DNA from: a virus
IMG/VR virus record: IMGVR_UViG_3300042894_002524
Span: 25,828-89,827 of that record
Length of the DNA: 64,000 nt
Direction: 5' to 3' (one strand)
Notes under the pieces: generated by a model
Seen by the model: the letters and a program-made list of their open reading frames with translations, nothing else
Told to the model about the DNA's origin: nothing
Database searches by the model: none
Shown: positions 1 to 8,729 of the stretch, one piece after another
Layout of the letters: every line of letters begins with the position of its first letter
How positions within the stretch are numbered: the first letter of the stretch is position 1
Translations under genes and position numbers: made by a program

Positions 1-814
1 CTCTGCGCTGAATGATATCCATCTCAACCGCAATATCAACAAGCTCCCGGTCAGTATCAATCTTGCCCTCTTGAGGGAGAACATAGTAATAACCTTGAGC
101 GCCGATAGTAGGAATCTGCTTTGTCTTTTCAATTGTCCAGACAGCCCTTTGTGAAGTGATGGTGTGAGTATTATCACGCTCCATCTCCTTCTGTGACATT
201 GAAAGGAACAGTTTTACAACATTGTGCATGTTGTGGTGGACAGTATTGCCCATCTTTGCTTTTGTTACAGCAAACATTCCGCTAAGGTCAACGGTCTGGT
301 GAGCTACGAATAGCATAATGTTCCGTTCTTTGTGGAGGTAATTAACAAGCTTCTGGAGAAGGTAGCCCTGCGAACGGGATTGAAGCCCCATTGCTTTACC
401 ACCTTCTGGCTTGTCATAAAACTCTTCTTTGATGATGTTTGATAGAGAGTCAAACAGGAAGATGTGTTTCTCAACATCGTTATTCAAATAGCCGATGAGA
501 GCCTTCATAATCTCTTCTACAATTGTTGATTGAATTACAACAACATCATCAATATTGATACCGCACTTGGCAGCATATTGATCATTGTAAGAATACTCCG
601 AGTCAATAATGACTGGTCGGTATCCTCGTCTTTGAGCTTCCGCAAGAATCCGGAAACACATTGTTGTTTTACCAACTGATGGTGTTCCCCAGAACAAATG
701 GGTTGCCCCTGAGTTAAGCCCTCCCCCAAGCGCACGATTCAAACCGATACTTGGTGTTGGAATAACCTCATGAATAGGCATATGGTCGCCTTTTCTTTTA
801 TCTACTACTAGCAT
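1..814 (-). CDS. RecA/UvsX-like recombinase (partial, C-terminus off the left edge)
   Basis: About 271 residues are visible before the gene runs off the window. It encodes a RecA/UvsX-family ATPase, which would coat single-stranded DNA and drive strand exchange for recombination-dependent replication and repair. Walker A is GTPSVGKTT (residues about 43-51). A Walker B-like stretch IFLFDSL lies near residue 118, followed by IMLFVAHQ, which fits the switch region after the core. The start is ATG at 814, with AGGAG four bases upstream. It closes the same-strand replication block and lies just downstream of a glycosyltransferase gene. A RadA/DnaB-type ATPase is the main alternative because the C-terminal domain is not visible. 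Confidence 0.85.
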   Translation of the reverse strand, partial: MLVVDKRKGDHMPIHEVIPTPSIGLNRALGGGLNSGATHLFWGTPSVGKTTMCFRILAEAQRRGYRPVIIDSEYSYNDQYAAKCGINIDDVVVIQSTIVEEIMKALIGYLNNDVEKHIFLFDSLSNIIKEEFYDKPEGGKAMGLQSRSQGYLLQKLVNYLHKERNIMLFVAHQTVDLSGMFAVTKAKMGNTVHHNMHNVVKLFLSMSQKEMERDNTHTITSQRAVWTIEKTKQIPTIGAQGYYYVLPQEGKIDTDRELVDIAVEMDIIQRR

Positions 815-840
815 TTTTCTCCTTATTTAATTAAAAGTTT

Positions 841-1932
841 TTAGTTGAAAGTTTTTGTGCCAAGTCTTTTAACCACAGACTTAAGAAATGCATCGCATCT
901 CGTTTGCCAATTATACCTGTCATAAACAGATGGCGCTTGATTGAAATAATAATTTACTTCATCATCAAAATTATCCACCACTCTTCTCATCAAATAAATT
1001 AAAGAATCAATTTCAGGAAGGACAACATCTCCACAGGTGTACCCAGTATTCTGAGTCTTGCCTAATTTAGCATCTATAATATTTCTACCCAAGAGATCTT
1101 TATACGAGCACCATAAGCCTGTTGAAATAACTGGCATTCCGGTAGCAAGGGCTTGTAGGGGGATGAACCCAAAGCCTTCACCCTCGCTAGGGTAAATCAA
1201 AACATCATGATCATGGTAAAGCTTAATTAAATCTTCTTGAGATAGAGTTTCGTGAATATAAGTAATATTGTCATGGCGAGGTACCAACATTGACGATATG
1301 CCAAACCCTTCTGTATTCTCATTACCGTGATACTTCAAGGTTAAAGAAACATCATGCCTGCCCTGAAACGCTTTAGAGAAGGCAGCCTGTGCCATATCAG
1401 CCCTCTTCCGAGGACTTGCTGAGTCAATGTGCAGGAACTTTATCTTTCTGTTTCCACCTCTTCTATGAGGCTTCCACATTTCATCAATTCCCATTTCAAA
1501 AACATATGTTGGAGTTGTAATTCCGGAATTAATAACAGCATCTTGTGCAAAATAATTGCCAACCCATATCTCATCCACACAATTCATTGCATCAATCCAA
1601 TGGTCCCATACTTTTGTAGCCTCCAAATGCGTTCCTTGTATCTTGTATTGATTGTCATGAAATTTTATAAAATCAGGGCTACGCAAGTTCTGCATATTGT
1701 GATGGTTGTACCGTTCAGGCTCCATATAAAACAACTGAGCATTTGCTTCACTTGAATTATCAAGGATTGTCATCTTTTCATTCCTATAAGTAAACTTAGA
1801 GAAATGTTCAATCATTTTGTAATAGCTATACGAATAACCGGACTTGCCGTTCGCATCCTTAACAAACTGGTCTGTGTGCAATGACAGCTTCAAATTATTT
1901 CCTTTCCAGAATAGCCAGTTTCCTTTTACCAT
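841..1932 (-). CDS. GT4-like glycosyltransferase (group 1)
   Basis: A 363-residue glycosyltransferase of GT-B fold, which would transfer a sugar from a nucleotide-sugar donor. The C-terminal donor-binding signature is GEGFGFIPLQALATGMPVIS, the typical E-x7-E region of group 1 enzymes. The acceptor (sugar, protein or DNA base) cannot be read from sequence. ATG1932 is chosen: GAAGG lies about 11 bases upstream and the alternative TTG at 1971 would overlap the upstream gene more. Even so the start overlaps the preceding methyltransferase-like gene by 38 bases, suggesting coupled translation. A second enzyme of the same family lies at 57654-58667. The neighbours are two methyltransferase-like genes, so this block may decorate a virion or host surface component. 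Confidence 0.85.
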   Translation of the reverse strand: MVKGNWLFWKGNNLKLSLHTDQFVKDANGKSGYSYSYYKMIEHFSKFTYRNEKMTILDNSSEANAQLFYMEPERYNHHNMQNLRSPDFIKFHDNQYKIQGTHLEATKVWDHWIDAMNCVDEIWVGNYFAQDAVINSGITTPTYVFEMGIDEMWKPHRRGGNRKIKFLHIDSASPRKRADMAQAAFSKAFQGRHDVSLTLKYHGNENTEGFGISSMLVPRHDNITYIHETLSQEDLIKLYHDHDVLIYPSEGEGFGFIPLQALATGMPVISTGLWCSYKDLLGRNIIDAKLGKTQNTGYTCGDVVLPEIDSLIYLMRRVVDNFDDEVNYYFNQAPSVYDRYNWQTRCDAFLKSVVKRLGTKTFN

Positions 1933-2386
1933 GAGGAATGAAACCTTCTGTTTGCATATCACAAAATTCAAAATTAATCATCGTTGTAACCCTCTTCTCT
2001 GTGGTATCCAGTATTTTATTGAATTGCAAAACGCTAGGCTCATGAGTAACTGAATGCTCAATAATTGCGACTTTTGATTGCTCAACAAGTGAAGAGAAAC
2101 AATTCCACTCACCGTCATCTCCTTCGATTTCAAGACCTAGAGCCATCACTCCACACTCTGAGATATCAAAGAATTCACCTTGCTTGTTACACCACTCTTT
2201 GACTGTGCCATGAAAAGATTCTGGCATTGAACCGAGAGGATCAATTTGTACAACTCTTTTTACATTAATCAAGCTTTGCTTGTACGCCCCTACATCGATA
2301 ACAGTATCAACATCACCAAAATAGTATTCGCAAATATGATGACGAATCATGTACTCCTTGGAGATGAGGTATTCCCATCTATCCAT
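1895..2386 (-). CDS. methyltransferase-fold protein, substrate unknown
   Basis: A 163-residue protein. The segment DTVIDVGAY resembles motif I of class I SAM-dependent methyltransferases, and VVQIDP could be the acidic end of the next strand, so a Rossmann-type methyltransferase fold is likely. It is shorter than most members and the catalytic end is not recognisable, so activity is uncertain. ATG2386 overlaps the stop of the upstream methyltransferase in a TAATG arrangement, typical of translational coupling. A longer reading from 2425 would run into the upstream gene without a ribosome site. It sits between another methyltransferase and a glycosyltransferase, which suggests a small surface- or base-modification cluster. 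Confidence 0.6.
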   Translation of the reverse strand: MDRWEYLISKEYMIRHHICEYYFGDVDTVIDVGAYKQSLINVKRVVQIDPLGSMPESFHGTVKEWCNKQGEFFDISECGVMALGLEIEGDDGEWNCFSSLVEQSKVAIIEHSVTHEPSVLQFNKILDTTEKRVTTMINFEFCDMQTEGFIPHGKRKLAILERK

Positions 2387-2985
2387 TAGCGACCAACCTT
2401 TGGCATAATGACAGCAGTTCCGCAACCGACAGGGAAGTTGAGCATGTCATGTCCATACTTCGTTGACCAATCCACAGCAGCACGATAAGATCCGATGTCT
2501 GGATGATCATCATCAGAAGAATTCTTTGTGTCATGAACAGTAATAGCCCATACCTCATGTTTGTTCATCTTTGAACCATAATTCTCTAGGTCTTTATAAA
2601 CCTGCTCATATGTGTGGTCTGCATCAACATGCAGGTAGTCAATTGAATCAAACAATTGATGGCAGTTATCTGTCTTATCAACAATAAGATTAATTTCTGG
2701 GTAACCAATAATCCCTTCAGCGGTGTATATTGGTAAACCCCAAGGTCCAATGTTTGCATCAATCAAGTTGACATTATATTGACCAAGTAGACCTTCTTTA
2801 ATTAAAGACTTTTGTGATTCAACAGCCAACTTTGGTACAAAACCAGCACCGGAACCCAAGCAAACAATGCTACTCGCCCTCAAAGAATAAGGAAGTGCAT
2901 AGTAAAAAATCCCCATTCCAGCATGATTCCCCACTGTGCCATGAGATTCAGACCACTTGGAATTCTTAATAATATCATCAAACAT
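2386..2985 (-). CDS. class I SAM-dependent methyltransferase
   Basis: A 199-residue protein. SIVCLGSGAGFVPKLA matches the glycine-rich SAM-binding motif I. DYLHVDADHTYEQVYKDL followed by WAITVHDT matches the later strands of the Methyltransf_24 / cephalosporin hydroxylase-like group, where the HVDADH and HDT residues line the active site. Its substrate is unknown; members act on sugars or small molecules. ATG2985 has a GAGGGA purine-rich site upstream and overlaps the end of dnaE by eight bases. It is followed without a gap by a second methyltransferase-fold protein and then a glycosyltransferase, so the three probably act on the same product. Confidence 0.75.
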   Translation of the reverse strand: MFDDIIKNSKWSESHGTVGNHAGMGIFYYALPYSLRASSIVCLGSGAGFVPKLAVESQKSLIKEGLLGQYNVNLIDANIGPWGLPIYTAEGIIGYPEINLIVDKTDNCHQLFDSIDYLHVDADHTYEQVYKDLENYGSKMNKHEVWAITVHDTKNSSDDDHPDIGSYRAAVDWSTKYGHDMLNFPVGCGTAVIMPKVGR

Positions 2986-5900
2986 AGCTTTCCCTCTTTA
3001 TTCCTTTTCTTTCGATATAATTCTCAATAGAGATAATACCACTGTCACTCTCAACCTTGTAAGAGTCAAGTCGTGTCAGTGTCTTTTGGTCTTCAATCTT
3101 TTCCAACCTCGCTGCAAACCATGTCTTGGTCTGAAGAATACCTTTAATCTTCTTTAGCGTGTTCGGGAACACCACGACCTTGAAAATCTTCTCCCCATCC
3201 CAGCAGTAGAGGTTCGCCATTTCCTTCTCGGTGGATGTAATGAATTTGCGCATATGGAAGATATACATCAGCGTCTTTTCCTGCTCAGCAGTTCCAAGAC
3301 CCGTCTTATGCAACCAGCCGTAATCGTGGTCATGTCCCTTTGCCCGTAGCATCATGAAGTTATACAAGCTTGAATCGTAATACTCATATGCATCACAGAA
3401 GTCGTGCAATGTTCTATCCCCGATAAGAGCATAAATATAGTCCCGTGTGGCAAGTTCGGTATTACGCTCAGCAAACACCGTAGACGAGCCAGAATGGTCT
3501 TCAAACTCAATACGGAGGTACTGAGGCGTTTTCTTTGTAGAACGCACCACAGCCTTCACCAGCGTCAATGGAGAGGTGATTTCGTGGAAGTCTGCAAGCT
3601 TCCCGACAAACTCATCCATTTCATTCTGTTCACCATTAGTGTTAAGTGAGAAACCCAATACAGGAAGATAATACTTCTCGTGATCGTAAGCCGAGACATG
3701 ACCCAAAGATTTAAATGCCCCTACCTTCTCTAGATTTTCTCTTACAGTTACCTTCACCGCAGACTTTCTGCATTTGTTAGTAAACTCCTCATACGAATCA
3801 AATGGTCGCTTTTCAAAAATCTCCTTGATAGCTGAGTTACCACATCCGGCAACATTAGACAATCCGAACTGAATTGACTCCTCCTCGCCCTTGATGCTTA
3901 CCGAAAAATATTCATCCGAGTGATTCACATCAGGTGCTAGTATCTTTACGCCCACCCTTTGCGCTTCCATCAAATAAGCCGTAATCTTGTCACCTGCTGA
4001 TTCATTAAATAGAAGTGACCAAATGAATTCAATTGGGTAATGAATCTTCAACCACATGGTCTGATAAGAAAGCATGGAGTAAGCAACAGCGTGAGACTTG
4101 TTAAACATATACAAGGCTGCTAGTTCAAATTCCGCCCAGATTTTCTCAGCTGCTGCTTTCTTAATATATTTATTGTTAACAAACTTTTCTTTGTACTCAT
4201 CAAATCCAGCAGCATCTCTCTTCTTACCAATGATCTTACGAAGCTTGTCAGCCTCTGACCATGTGAAGTCAGCAAGGAGTACAGCCATTTGCATTAACTG
4301 TTCCTGAAAGATAACCGTTCCGTATGTTTCCTCAAGGATATCTTTAACAATAGGGTGTGGATACTTTGGAGCATTTATCCCCTTCTTACAGTCAATATAA
4401 ACCTGACCCTGCGATAACAAGGCTCCCGGTCTTACAAGTGCGTTAGATACAACAAGGTCATTGAAGTTATCAATACCCATTCTTTCAATCAAGTTACGAT
4501 AAGCAGCAGCATCTGTTTGGAAGATACCTACTGTATTTCCATCATTGAAGTTCTTAAATACTTCTGGGTCATCTAATTCTAATGAAAGCTGACTAACATC
4601 AATGCCCCGATTTTCTTTAATCTTTGCGATGCAATCTTTAATAACAGAAACGGTCTTTAGACCGAGAACATCGATTTTAATCAGACCAACTGCCTCTGCA
4701 TCTTCCATGTCAAAAGCAGTAACAATAGAACGACCTTCTCCACTTGTATCTTTCTTTGTCTCAACAGGGCAAACATCGCTTAGAGGGATTGATGAAACAA
4801 CCATGCCAGCAGCATGGATTCCTGAGTTACGAATACGACCCTCAAGTTTCTTTGCAAGCTTAATGATATCTGGGTACTTACTACAGAAGATCTTGCCTTT
4901 AGGTGATGTTTCAAGTTCCTGCAATGTTTCAAAGTATGGAGTGATGTTGTTAATCTCAGCAAATGGAACTTGATAGACACGAGAGATATCTTTAATTACA
5001 GACTTAGGTTTGAATCCACCATATGTTGAAATAGCAGCAACATTGTCATGACCCCATCTATCACGGAGGTAGTTTCGTACTTCCCCTCTGCGCTTGTCCT
5101 CAAAGTCCAAGTCAATGTCCGGATAGTCATTTCGTTCTGGATTAATGAATCGTGAGAAGAGGAGTCCATATTTCAATGGGTCAACCTTTGAGATATCAAG
5201 AAGATAAGCAAGCACAGAACCACCAACAGAACCTCGCCCTGTACCACGACCAATATCGTTCTCATCAGCCCACTTAACCAAATCCCATACAATCAAGAAA
5301 TAATCAGAGAAGCCAAGTTGTTCAATGATTCCAAGTTCTTCATTAAGTCTTTCCTGATACTCAGCACCAAGCTTGTTTGTCTGAATTGCAAACTCAGCAA
5401 TCTCTCTCAGATAGAAGTTTGAATCAAGAACCTTGGAATACTTTGGGAGAAGGTTTCTCTTAGTCGCAATTGTCGCTGTGCATTTATCAGCGACTTCCAT
5501 TGTGTTCTCAAGGTATTCAATATTATCGTAACCAGCATCCTTGAACCATGACTGAACAACATCAGCTTTAGCAATGTATGGATTGATGTGGTCAAACCGC
5601 AAGAAGCGTTCTGGGTACATAGCGTTCATCTTGTCAATGACACTTGCGTTCTCATCATGGATGACATGAAGATTCTGCTGAGCAACACGAATATCACCCG
5701 CATTTAAACTTGGGTATTGAGAAACCATTAGGAGAACTTCTTCTGGTCCACGGTCATCGTGTGTAGGGAAGTGGCAATCAGCAGTTGCTACAACTTTTTT
5801 ACCATAGGTACTAGCAAGATTGATAAGTGAGTCGTTTAGGTTCTTTGGATTCCAAGCCTGTACTTCGTAATAGAAGTCATCCTTGAAGATCTTGATAAAC

Positions 5901-6379
5901 CGTTCAGATAATTCTTCTGCTCGTGAATAGTTGCCAGCCTCAATAGCTTTTGAAATTGGACCGCCCATGCAACCGGACAATGCAATGATGTCATCATCAA
6001 CCATGTCTTCAAGAAGATTGAAATCAATACGAGGCTTGTAGTAGAAGTTATCTGTCCAACCAGTTTGTGAGATTCTAAAAAGCTTTTGAAGACCAGTGTT
6101 GTTCTTCGCAAGAAGAATCAAATGAAATCTCTCATACTTTGTCTGAGCATCTGTGTTGATAGACGGAACAAAATAAGCTTCAACACCAAAGATTGGTTTT
6201 ACGCTCTGCTTATTGCAAGCATCTTGAAACTTCAAGACACCGCCCATCGTGCCGTGGTCAGTAATTGCAGCAGCATATTGACCATTCGTGCTAGAGATTT
6301 TTGCAATCTCTGTGGGGGTTGACATTCCATCAAGGAGTGAGTACTCGGAATGACAGTGTAAGTGTACGAAATCAGTCAC
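2978..6379 (-). CDS. dnaE: DNA polymerase III alpha subunit (DnaE-type replicative polymerase)
   Basis: A 1133-residue C-family polymerase that would copy the phage genome. The N-terminal PHP domain starts at once (HLHCHSEYSLLDG, then ITDHGTMGG). The palm carries YPDIDLDFED with its catalytic aspartates and the later KIDVLGLKTV segment. Thumb and finger helices follow, including the conserved FNKSHAVAYSMLSYQT. The extreme C-terminus is less conserved, with an OB-like region. It is close to the length of cellular DnaE, so it looks complete. The start is a GTG at 6379 directly after the TAA of the HAD gene, which implies translation coupled to that gene. Phages with their own DnaE usually also carry DnaB and primase, as here. 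Confidence 0.96.
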   Translation of the reverse strand: MTDFVHLHCHSEYSLLDGMSTPTEIAKISSTNGQYAAAITDHGTMGGVLKFQDACNKQSVKPIFGVEAYFVPSINTDAQTKYERFHLILLAKNNTGLQKLFRISQTGWTDNFYYKPRIDFNLLEDMVDDDIIALSGCMGGPISKAIEAGNYSRAEELSERFIKIFKDDFYYEVQAWNPKNLNDSLINLASTYGKKVVATADCHFPTHDDRGPEEVLLMVSQYPSLNAGDIRVAQQNLHVIHDENASVIDKMNAMYPERFLRFDHINPYIAKADVVQSWFKDAGYDNIEYLENTMEVADKCTATIATKRNLLPKYSKVLDSNFYLREIAEFAIQTNKLGAEYQERLNEELGIIEQLGFSDYFLIVWDLVKWADENDIGRGTGRGSVGGSVLAYLLDISKVDPLKYGLLFSRFINPERNDYPDIDLDFEDKRRGEVRNYLRDRWGHDNVAAISTYGGFKPKSVIKDISRVYQVPFAEINNITPYFETLQELETSPKGKIFCSKYPDIIKLAKKLEGRIRNSGIHAAGMVVSSIPLSDVCPVETKKDTSGEGRSIVTAFDMEDAEAVGLIKIDVLGLKTVSVIKDCIAKIKENRGIDVSQLSLELDDPEVFKNFNDGNTVGIFQTDAAAYRNLIERMGIDNFNDLVVSNALVRPGALLSQGQVYIDCKKGINAPKYPHPIVKDILEETYGTVIFQEQLMQMAVLLADFTWSEADKLRKIIGKKRDAAGFDEYKEKFVNNKYIKKAAAEKIWAEFELAALYMFNKSHAVAYSMLSYQTMWLKIHYPIEFIWSLLFNESAGDKITAYLMEAQRVGVKILAPDVNHSDEYFSVSIKGEEESIQFGLSNVAGCGNSAIKEIFEKRPFDSYEEFTNKCRKSAVKVTVRENLEKVGAFKSLGHVSAYDHEKYYLPVLGFSLNTNGEQNEMDEFVGKLADFHEITSPLTLVKAVVRSTKKTPQYLRIEFEDHSGSSTVFAERNTELATRDYIYALIGDRTLHDFCDAYEYYDSSLYNFMMLRAKGHDHDYGWLHKTGLGTAEQEKTLMYIFHMRKFITSTEKEMANLYCWDGEKIFKVVVFPNTLKKIKGILQTKTWFAARLEKIEDQKTLTRLDSYKVESDSGIISIENYIERKGIKRESYV

Positions 6380-6910
6380 TTAGTTCCAATCTATATCGTA
6401 TAAGGTTTCTATGGTCGGTAAGGTTTCCCAGTATGGCTCATTGTACCACTGCTTTCTGAGAAAAGCGTTCACTCCGTTATCAATTAAAATTTGAACTTCG
6501 TTGGGATTATCCTCAACAACAAATTGTGGATTGATATCTTTGATTACTTTGTATTTTTCATGGATTCCTGTGAACACAGGTTCAAGCGTTGCAATCCTCC
6601 ATCCATCAAGCCAAGGAGATGTGTTCTTGATTGCAGCATCACATCTTCTTGCAGTAACAATATGGACATCGATTCCATCACTAAACCACTTATTAACTTG
6701 ATGCCAAGCATCTTCATACGGCTTTAAGTTCTTCCAGAACATAGGATCATTAAATAGCTTCATTGCTTCTTCATCATCATGATCAGATGTTAACCAATGT
6801 GTATAGTCGTAACGCTCTTTTACACCAGTAAATGTAATATACTCATCAATTGACGAAGCAATATCAGCAATAACACCATCAAGGTCAAGAACAATATTTT
6901 TGTTTTTCAT
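6380..6910 (-). CDS. HAD-superfamily hydrolase, 5'(3')-deoxyribonucleotidase-like
   Basis: A 176-residue HAD-fold phosphatase. Motif I is DLDGV at residues 9-13 (nucleophile D9, acid/base D11), motif II is the threonine of HIVTARR near residue 84, and VVEDNPNEV near residue 135 supplies the metal-binding acidic motif. Size and motif spacing fit NT5C-like 5'-deoxyribonucleotidases, which dephosphorylate deoxynucleoside monophosphates, but the substrate is inferred. It lies directly upstream of dnaE and could help shape the dNTP pool alongside the phage ribonucleotide reductase and ThyX. The start is ATG6910; a strong hairpin lies just upstream of it. Confidence 0.8.
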   Translation of the reverse strand: MKNKNIVLDLDGVIADIASSIDEYITFTGVKERYDYTHWLTSDHDDEEAMKLFNDPMFWKNLKPYEDAWHQVNKWFSDGIDVHIVTARRCDAAIKNTSPWLDGWRIATLEPVFTGIHEKYKVIKDINPQFVVEDNPNEVQILIDNGVNAFLRKQWYNEPYWETLPTIETLYDIDWN

Positions 6911-6928
6911 TTATGCCTTCATACGAAT

Positions 6929-6955
6929 AAAGCCCCGCTTTGTAGGCGGGGCTTT
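6929..6955 (-). terminator. Stem-loop terminator between SSB-like and HAD genes
   Basis: A perfect 10-bp inverted repeat: AAAGCCCCGC (6929-6938) and GCGGGGCTTT (6946-6955) around a 7-base loop. Read on the minus strand it follows the SSB-like gene and ends in a short T stretch. It would end or attenuate transcripts of the SSB-like gene, so the HAD-dnaE genes may be expressed at a lower level. Confidence 0.8.
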
Positions 6956-6973
6956 ACCGTAGCAGTTAATTAA

Positions 6974-7624
6974 TCACCAAGAATCTTTGGCAATTTCTCC
7001 AGTAGTAAAGAACTTCTCTTGCTTATCATAAGAGAGAGTGAGGTACATGCTATCAAGCTGATGCATCGGCAATTCAGTAATTTCAGATGGCATCTCTCCT
7101 TGCGAAAGAGGAATCAAACTGTAGTTTGTATCTGATGCAGATGATCCTGTGCGTGAATACTTGTAGTAACGGTCAGTAATCGTTCCGAATTCCTTTGCAT
7201 ATTCAATAAGAATCATACCGATATGGCGCTGGTTGAATGTCGTATCTAGGACACGAGGCTCCCAAACTCCGGGTTCAATCTCAACAGCGATGTTGATAAG
7301 CAAATGGGGCTTTGGCTTCCAAGCCTTGTCATGGACAGCCTGTTCGGTTGCCCAACAACGATAGTTAAACTTCTCTAGTGAGGAAGTAGAAGCTGCTCGC
7401 CATTTCCAGTTAATAGGTGATGTTACAACAGGAACAGTGATTCCTGTACCAACCTCTTCATCAAAGAATGATGCATCTTCAGTAAGTTCCTGACGGAAAC
7501 GAATCTTAAATGAATCTCCTGATGAAAGGCTGAAATACTTCTTGATTCCAGTTCCTTGTTTGTTTTGTGTAGGTGTGACGCTCTTTTCGAGGTCTTGAAG
7601 TGATTTAATACTTGCAAATGTCAT
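6974..7624 (-). CDS. putative single-stranded DNA-binding protein
   Basis: A 216-residue protein without a motif I can name with certainty. It is proposed as the phage ssDNA-binding protein from its position between primase/helicase and dnaE, and its rather polar, aromatic-containing body (for example SPINWKWRAA and DRYYKYSRTG). The C-terminus is not the acidic tail seen in many SSBs. It is followed by its own strong terminator, as expected of an abundant replication protein. ATG7624 is preceded by AAAGGAAAA. A different DNA-metabolism role is possible. Confidence 0.5.
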   Translation of the reverse strand: MTFASIKSLQDLEKSVTPTQNKQGTGIKKYFSLSSGDSFKIRFRQELTEDASFFDEEVGTGITVPVVTSPINWKWRAASTSSLEKFNYRCWATEQAVHDKAWKPKPHLLINIAVEIEPGVWEPRVLDTTFNQRHIGMILIEYAKEFGTITDRYYKYSRTGSSASDTNYSLIPLSQGEMPSEITELPMHQLDSMYLTLSYDKQEKFFTTGEIAKDSW

Positions 7625-7639
7625 GTTGTTTTCCTTTTG

Positions 7640-8533
7640 TTATATGATTGAAATTTTGTTTTCAATACTGTGTGTGATTTGTTCTTTTTTCATTTCGCCG
7701 GGGTCTTTACAACCATCAGCTATCTTTGCCTCGGAAAGAACTTTGCCTCGGCAGAGGTTTATTATATCATTCTTCATGGCGATTCCTGCGTCATCGTTGT
7801 CGGAAAATATAATTAATTCGTCAAAATACCTTTTGAGCATTTTTATTTGATTTTTGCTAACTTGAGCACCGAGTGTTGACACAACATTAGGGTAGCCAGC
7901 TTGGTGAACCATCATTGCGTCAACACTGCCTTCTGTAATTATACAACTAGGGTGTTTCTTTGCATTCTGAATATTGAATAACACATCAGCTCGCTTGAAT
8001 CCTTTATTGTATAAGTATCTAGGCTCTTGTTCATCAGTCGTTGCTCTCCCAATAAAACCAACCAGCTTGTAGTTGGGGTCTCTTACTGGAATAACAATTC
8101 TCTCCTTAACTCTGGAGAAGCCAATCTCAAAATGGTCCATCGTGTCAAGGGATAAACCTCTATCAAGGAACTTAGACAGTAACATTGTTTCATCGTTGTT
8201 GTCATAATCAACAGCGACAGAATCAATATCAATCTCATTTGAGATAACCTTGCCCCGGAATCCTCTTTCAATTTCATTAGTCAGAGCAGCCGAGTCAAGA
8301 GTTATGCTCTTGCCGTATGGCTTGCCTGTTATCTGACGATAAAGCTGTCTAAAGTTTCCTCGCTTAGCGCAAGAGGGGTTGAAACACTGCCACAGCCCAG
8401 TTTTCCTGTTGATAAAGAAAGCTGGACTATGGAGGTTCTTGTGAAATGGACAGTAGATATTAAATTCATTACCACTATCTGAGGCTACATCAATGTTGTA
8501 ACTATCAAATAGCTTACGAATTTCATCTTCCAT
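7640..8533 (-). CDS. dnaG: DNA primase (CHC2 zinc finger and TOPRIM)
   Basis: A 297-residue primase that would lay RNA primers for lagging-strand synthesis. The N-terminal zinc finger is C28-x2-H31 ... C50-x4-C55 (CPFH and CFNPSC). The TOPRIM domain follows with CIITEGSVDAMMVHQAG, STLGAQVS and the acidic IIFSDNDDAG motif. It is shorter than cellular DnaG and lacks an obvious helicase-binding C-terminal domain. ATG8533 lies one base after the stop of the small upstream gene, which favours it over an in-frame ATG at 8584 that would overlap that gene. It lies directly downstream of the helicase module. Confidence 0.92.
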   Translation of the reverse strand: MEDEIRKLFDSYNIDVASDSGNEFNIYCPFHKNLHSPAFFINRKTGLWQCFNPSCAKRGNFRQLYRQITGKPYGKSITLDSAALTNEIERGFRGKVISNEIDIDSVAVDYDNNDETMLLSKFLDRGLSLDTMDHFEIGFSRVKERIVIPVRDPNYKLVGFIGRATTDEQEPRYLYNKGFKRADVLFNIQNAKKHPSCIITEGSVDAMMVHQAGYPNVVSTLGAQVSKNQIKMLKRYFDELIIFSDNDDAGIAMKNDIINLCRGKVLSEAKIADGCKDPGEMKKEQITHSIENKISII

Positions 8534-8534
8534 C

Positions 8535-8729
8535 TTACTTGTGAAAGAAGAGCTTGAACTTGAAAATGTCTGTCTTTGCATCATAATCTGTTACAAGATC
8601 ACTCTTTCTAAAGTCTCCGTATTTCTTACGACATTCATCCTCAATCCAAGGTCTTAGCCTAATGATTGTCTCAATGTCTTGAGCTTCCCCGTAGAGAACA
8701 TTCTTTTTCTTATTCTTTACAGATCCCAT
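8535..8729 (-). CDS. small protein between helicase and primase
   Basis: A 64-residue, highly charged protein of unknown function. The N-terminus is lysine-rich (VKNKKKN) and a helix containing RPWIEDECRKKYG follows. ATG8729 has AGAAG just upstream and overlaps the helicase gene by 13 bases; its stop lies one base before the primase start. The tight packing in the helicase-primase unit suggests a replisome accessory, but nothing in the sequence proves it. Confidence 0.55.
   Translation of the reverse strand: MGSVKNKKKNVLYGEAQDIETIIRLRPWIEDECRKKYGDFRKSDLVTDYDAKTDIFKFKLFFHK

Noticed and set aside
1429-1755. 108-residue plus-strand frame over the glycosyltransferase
   Set aside because: Antisense shadow; no recognisable domain and the glycosyltransferase motifs are on the minus strand.
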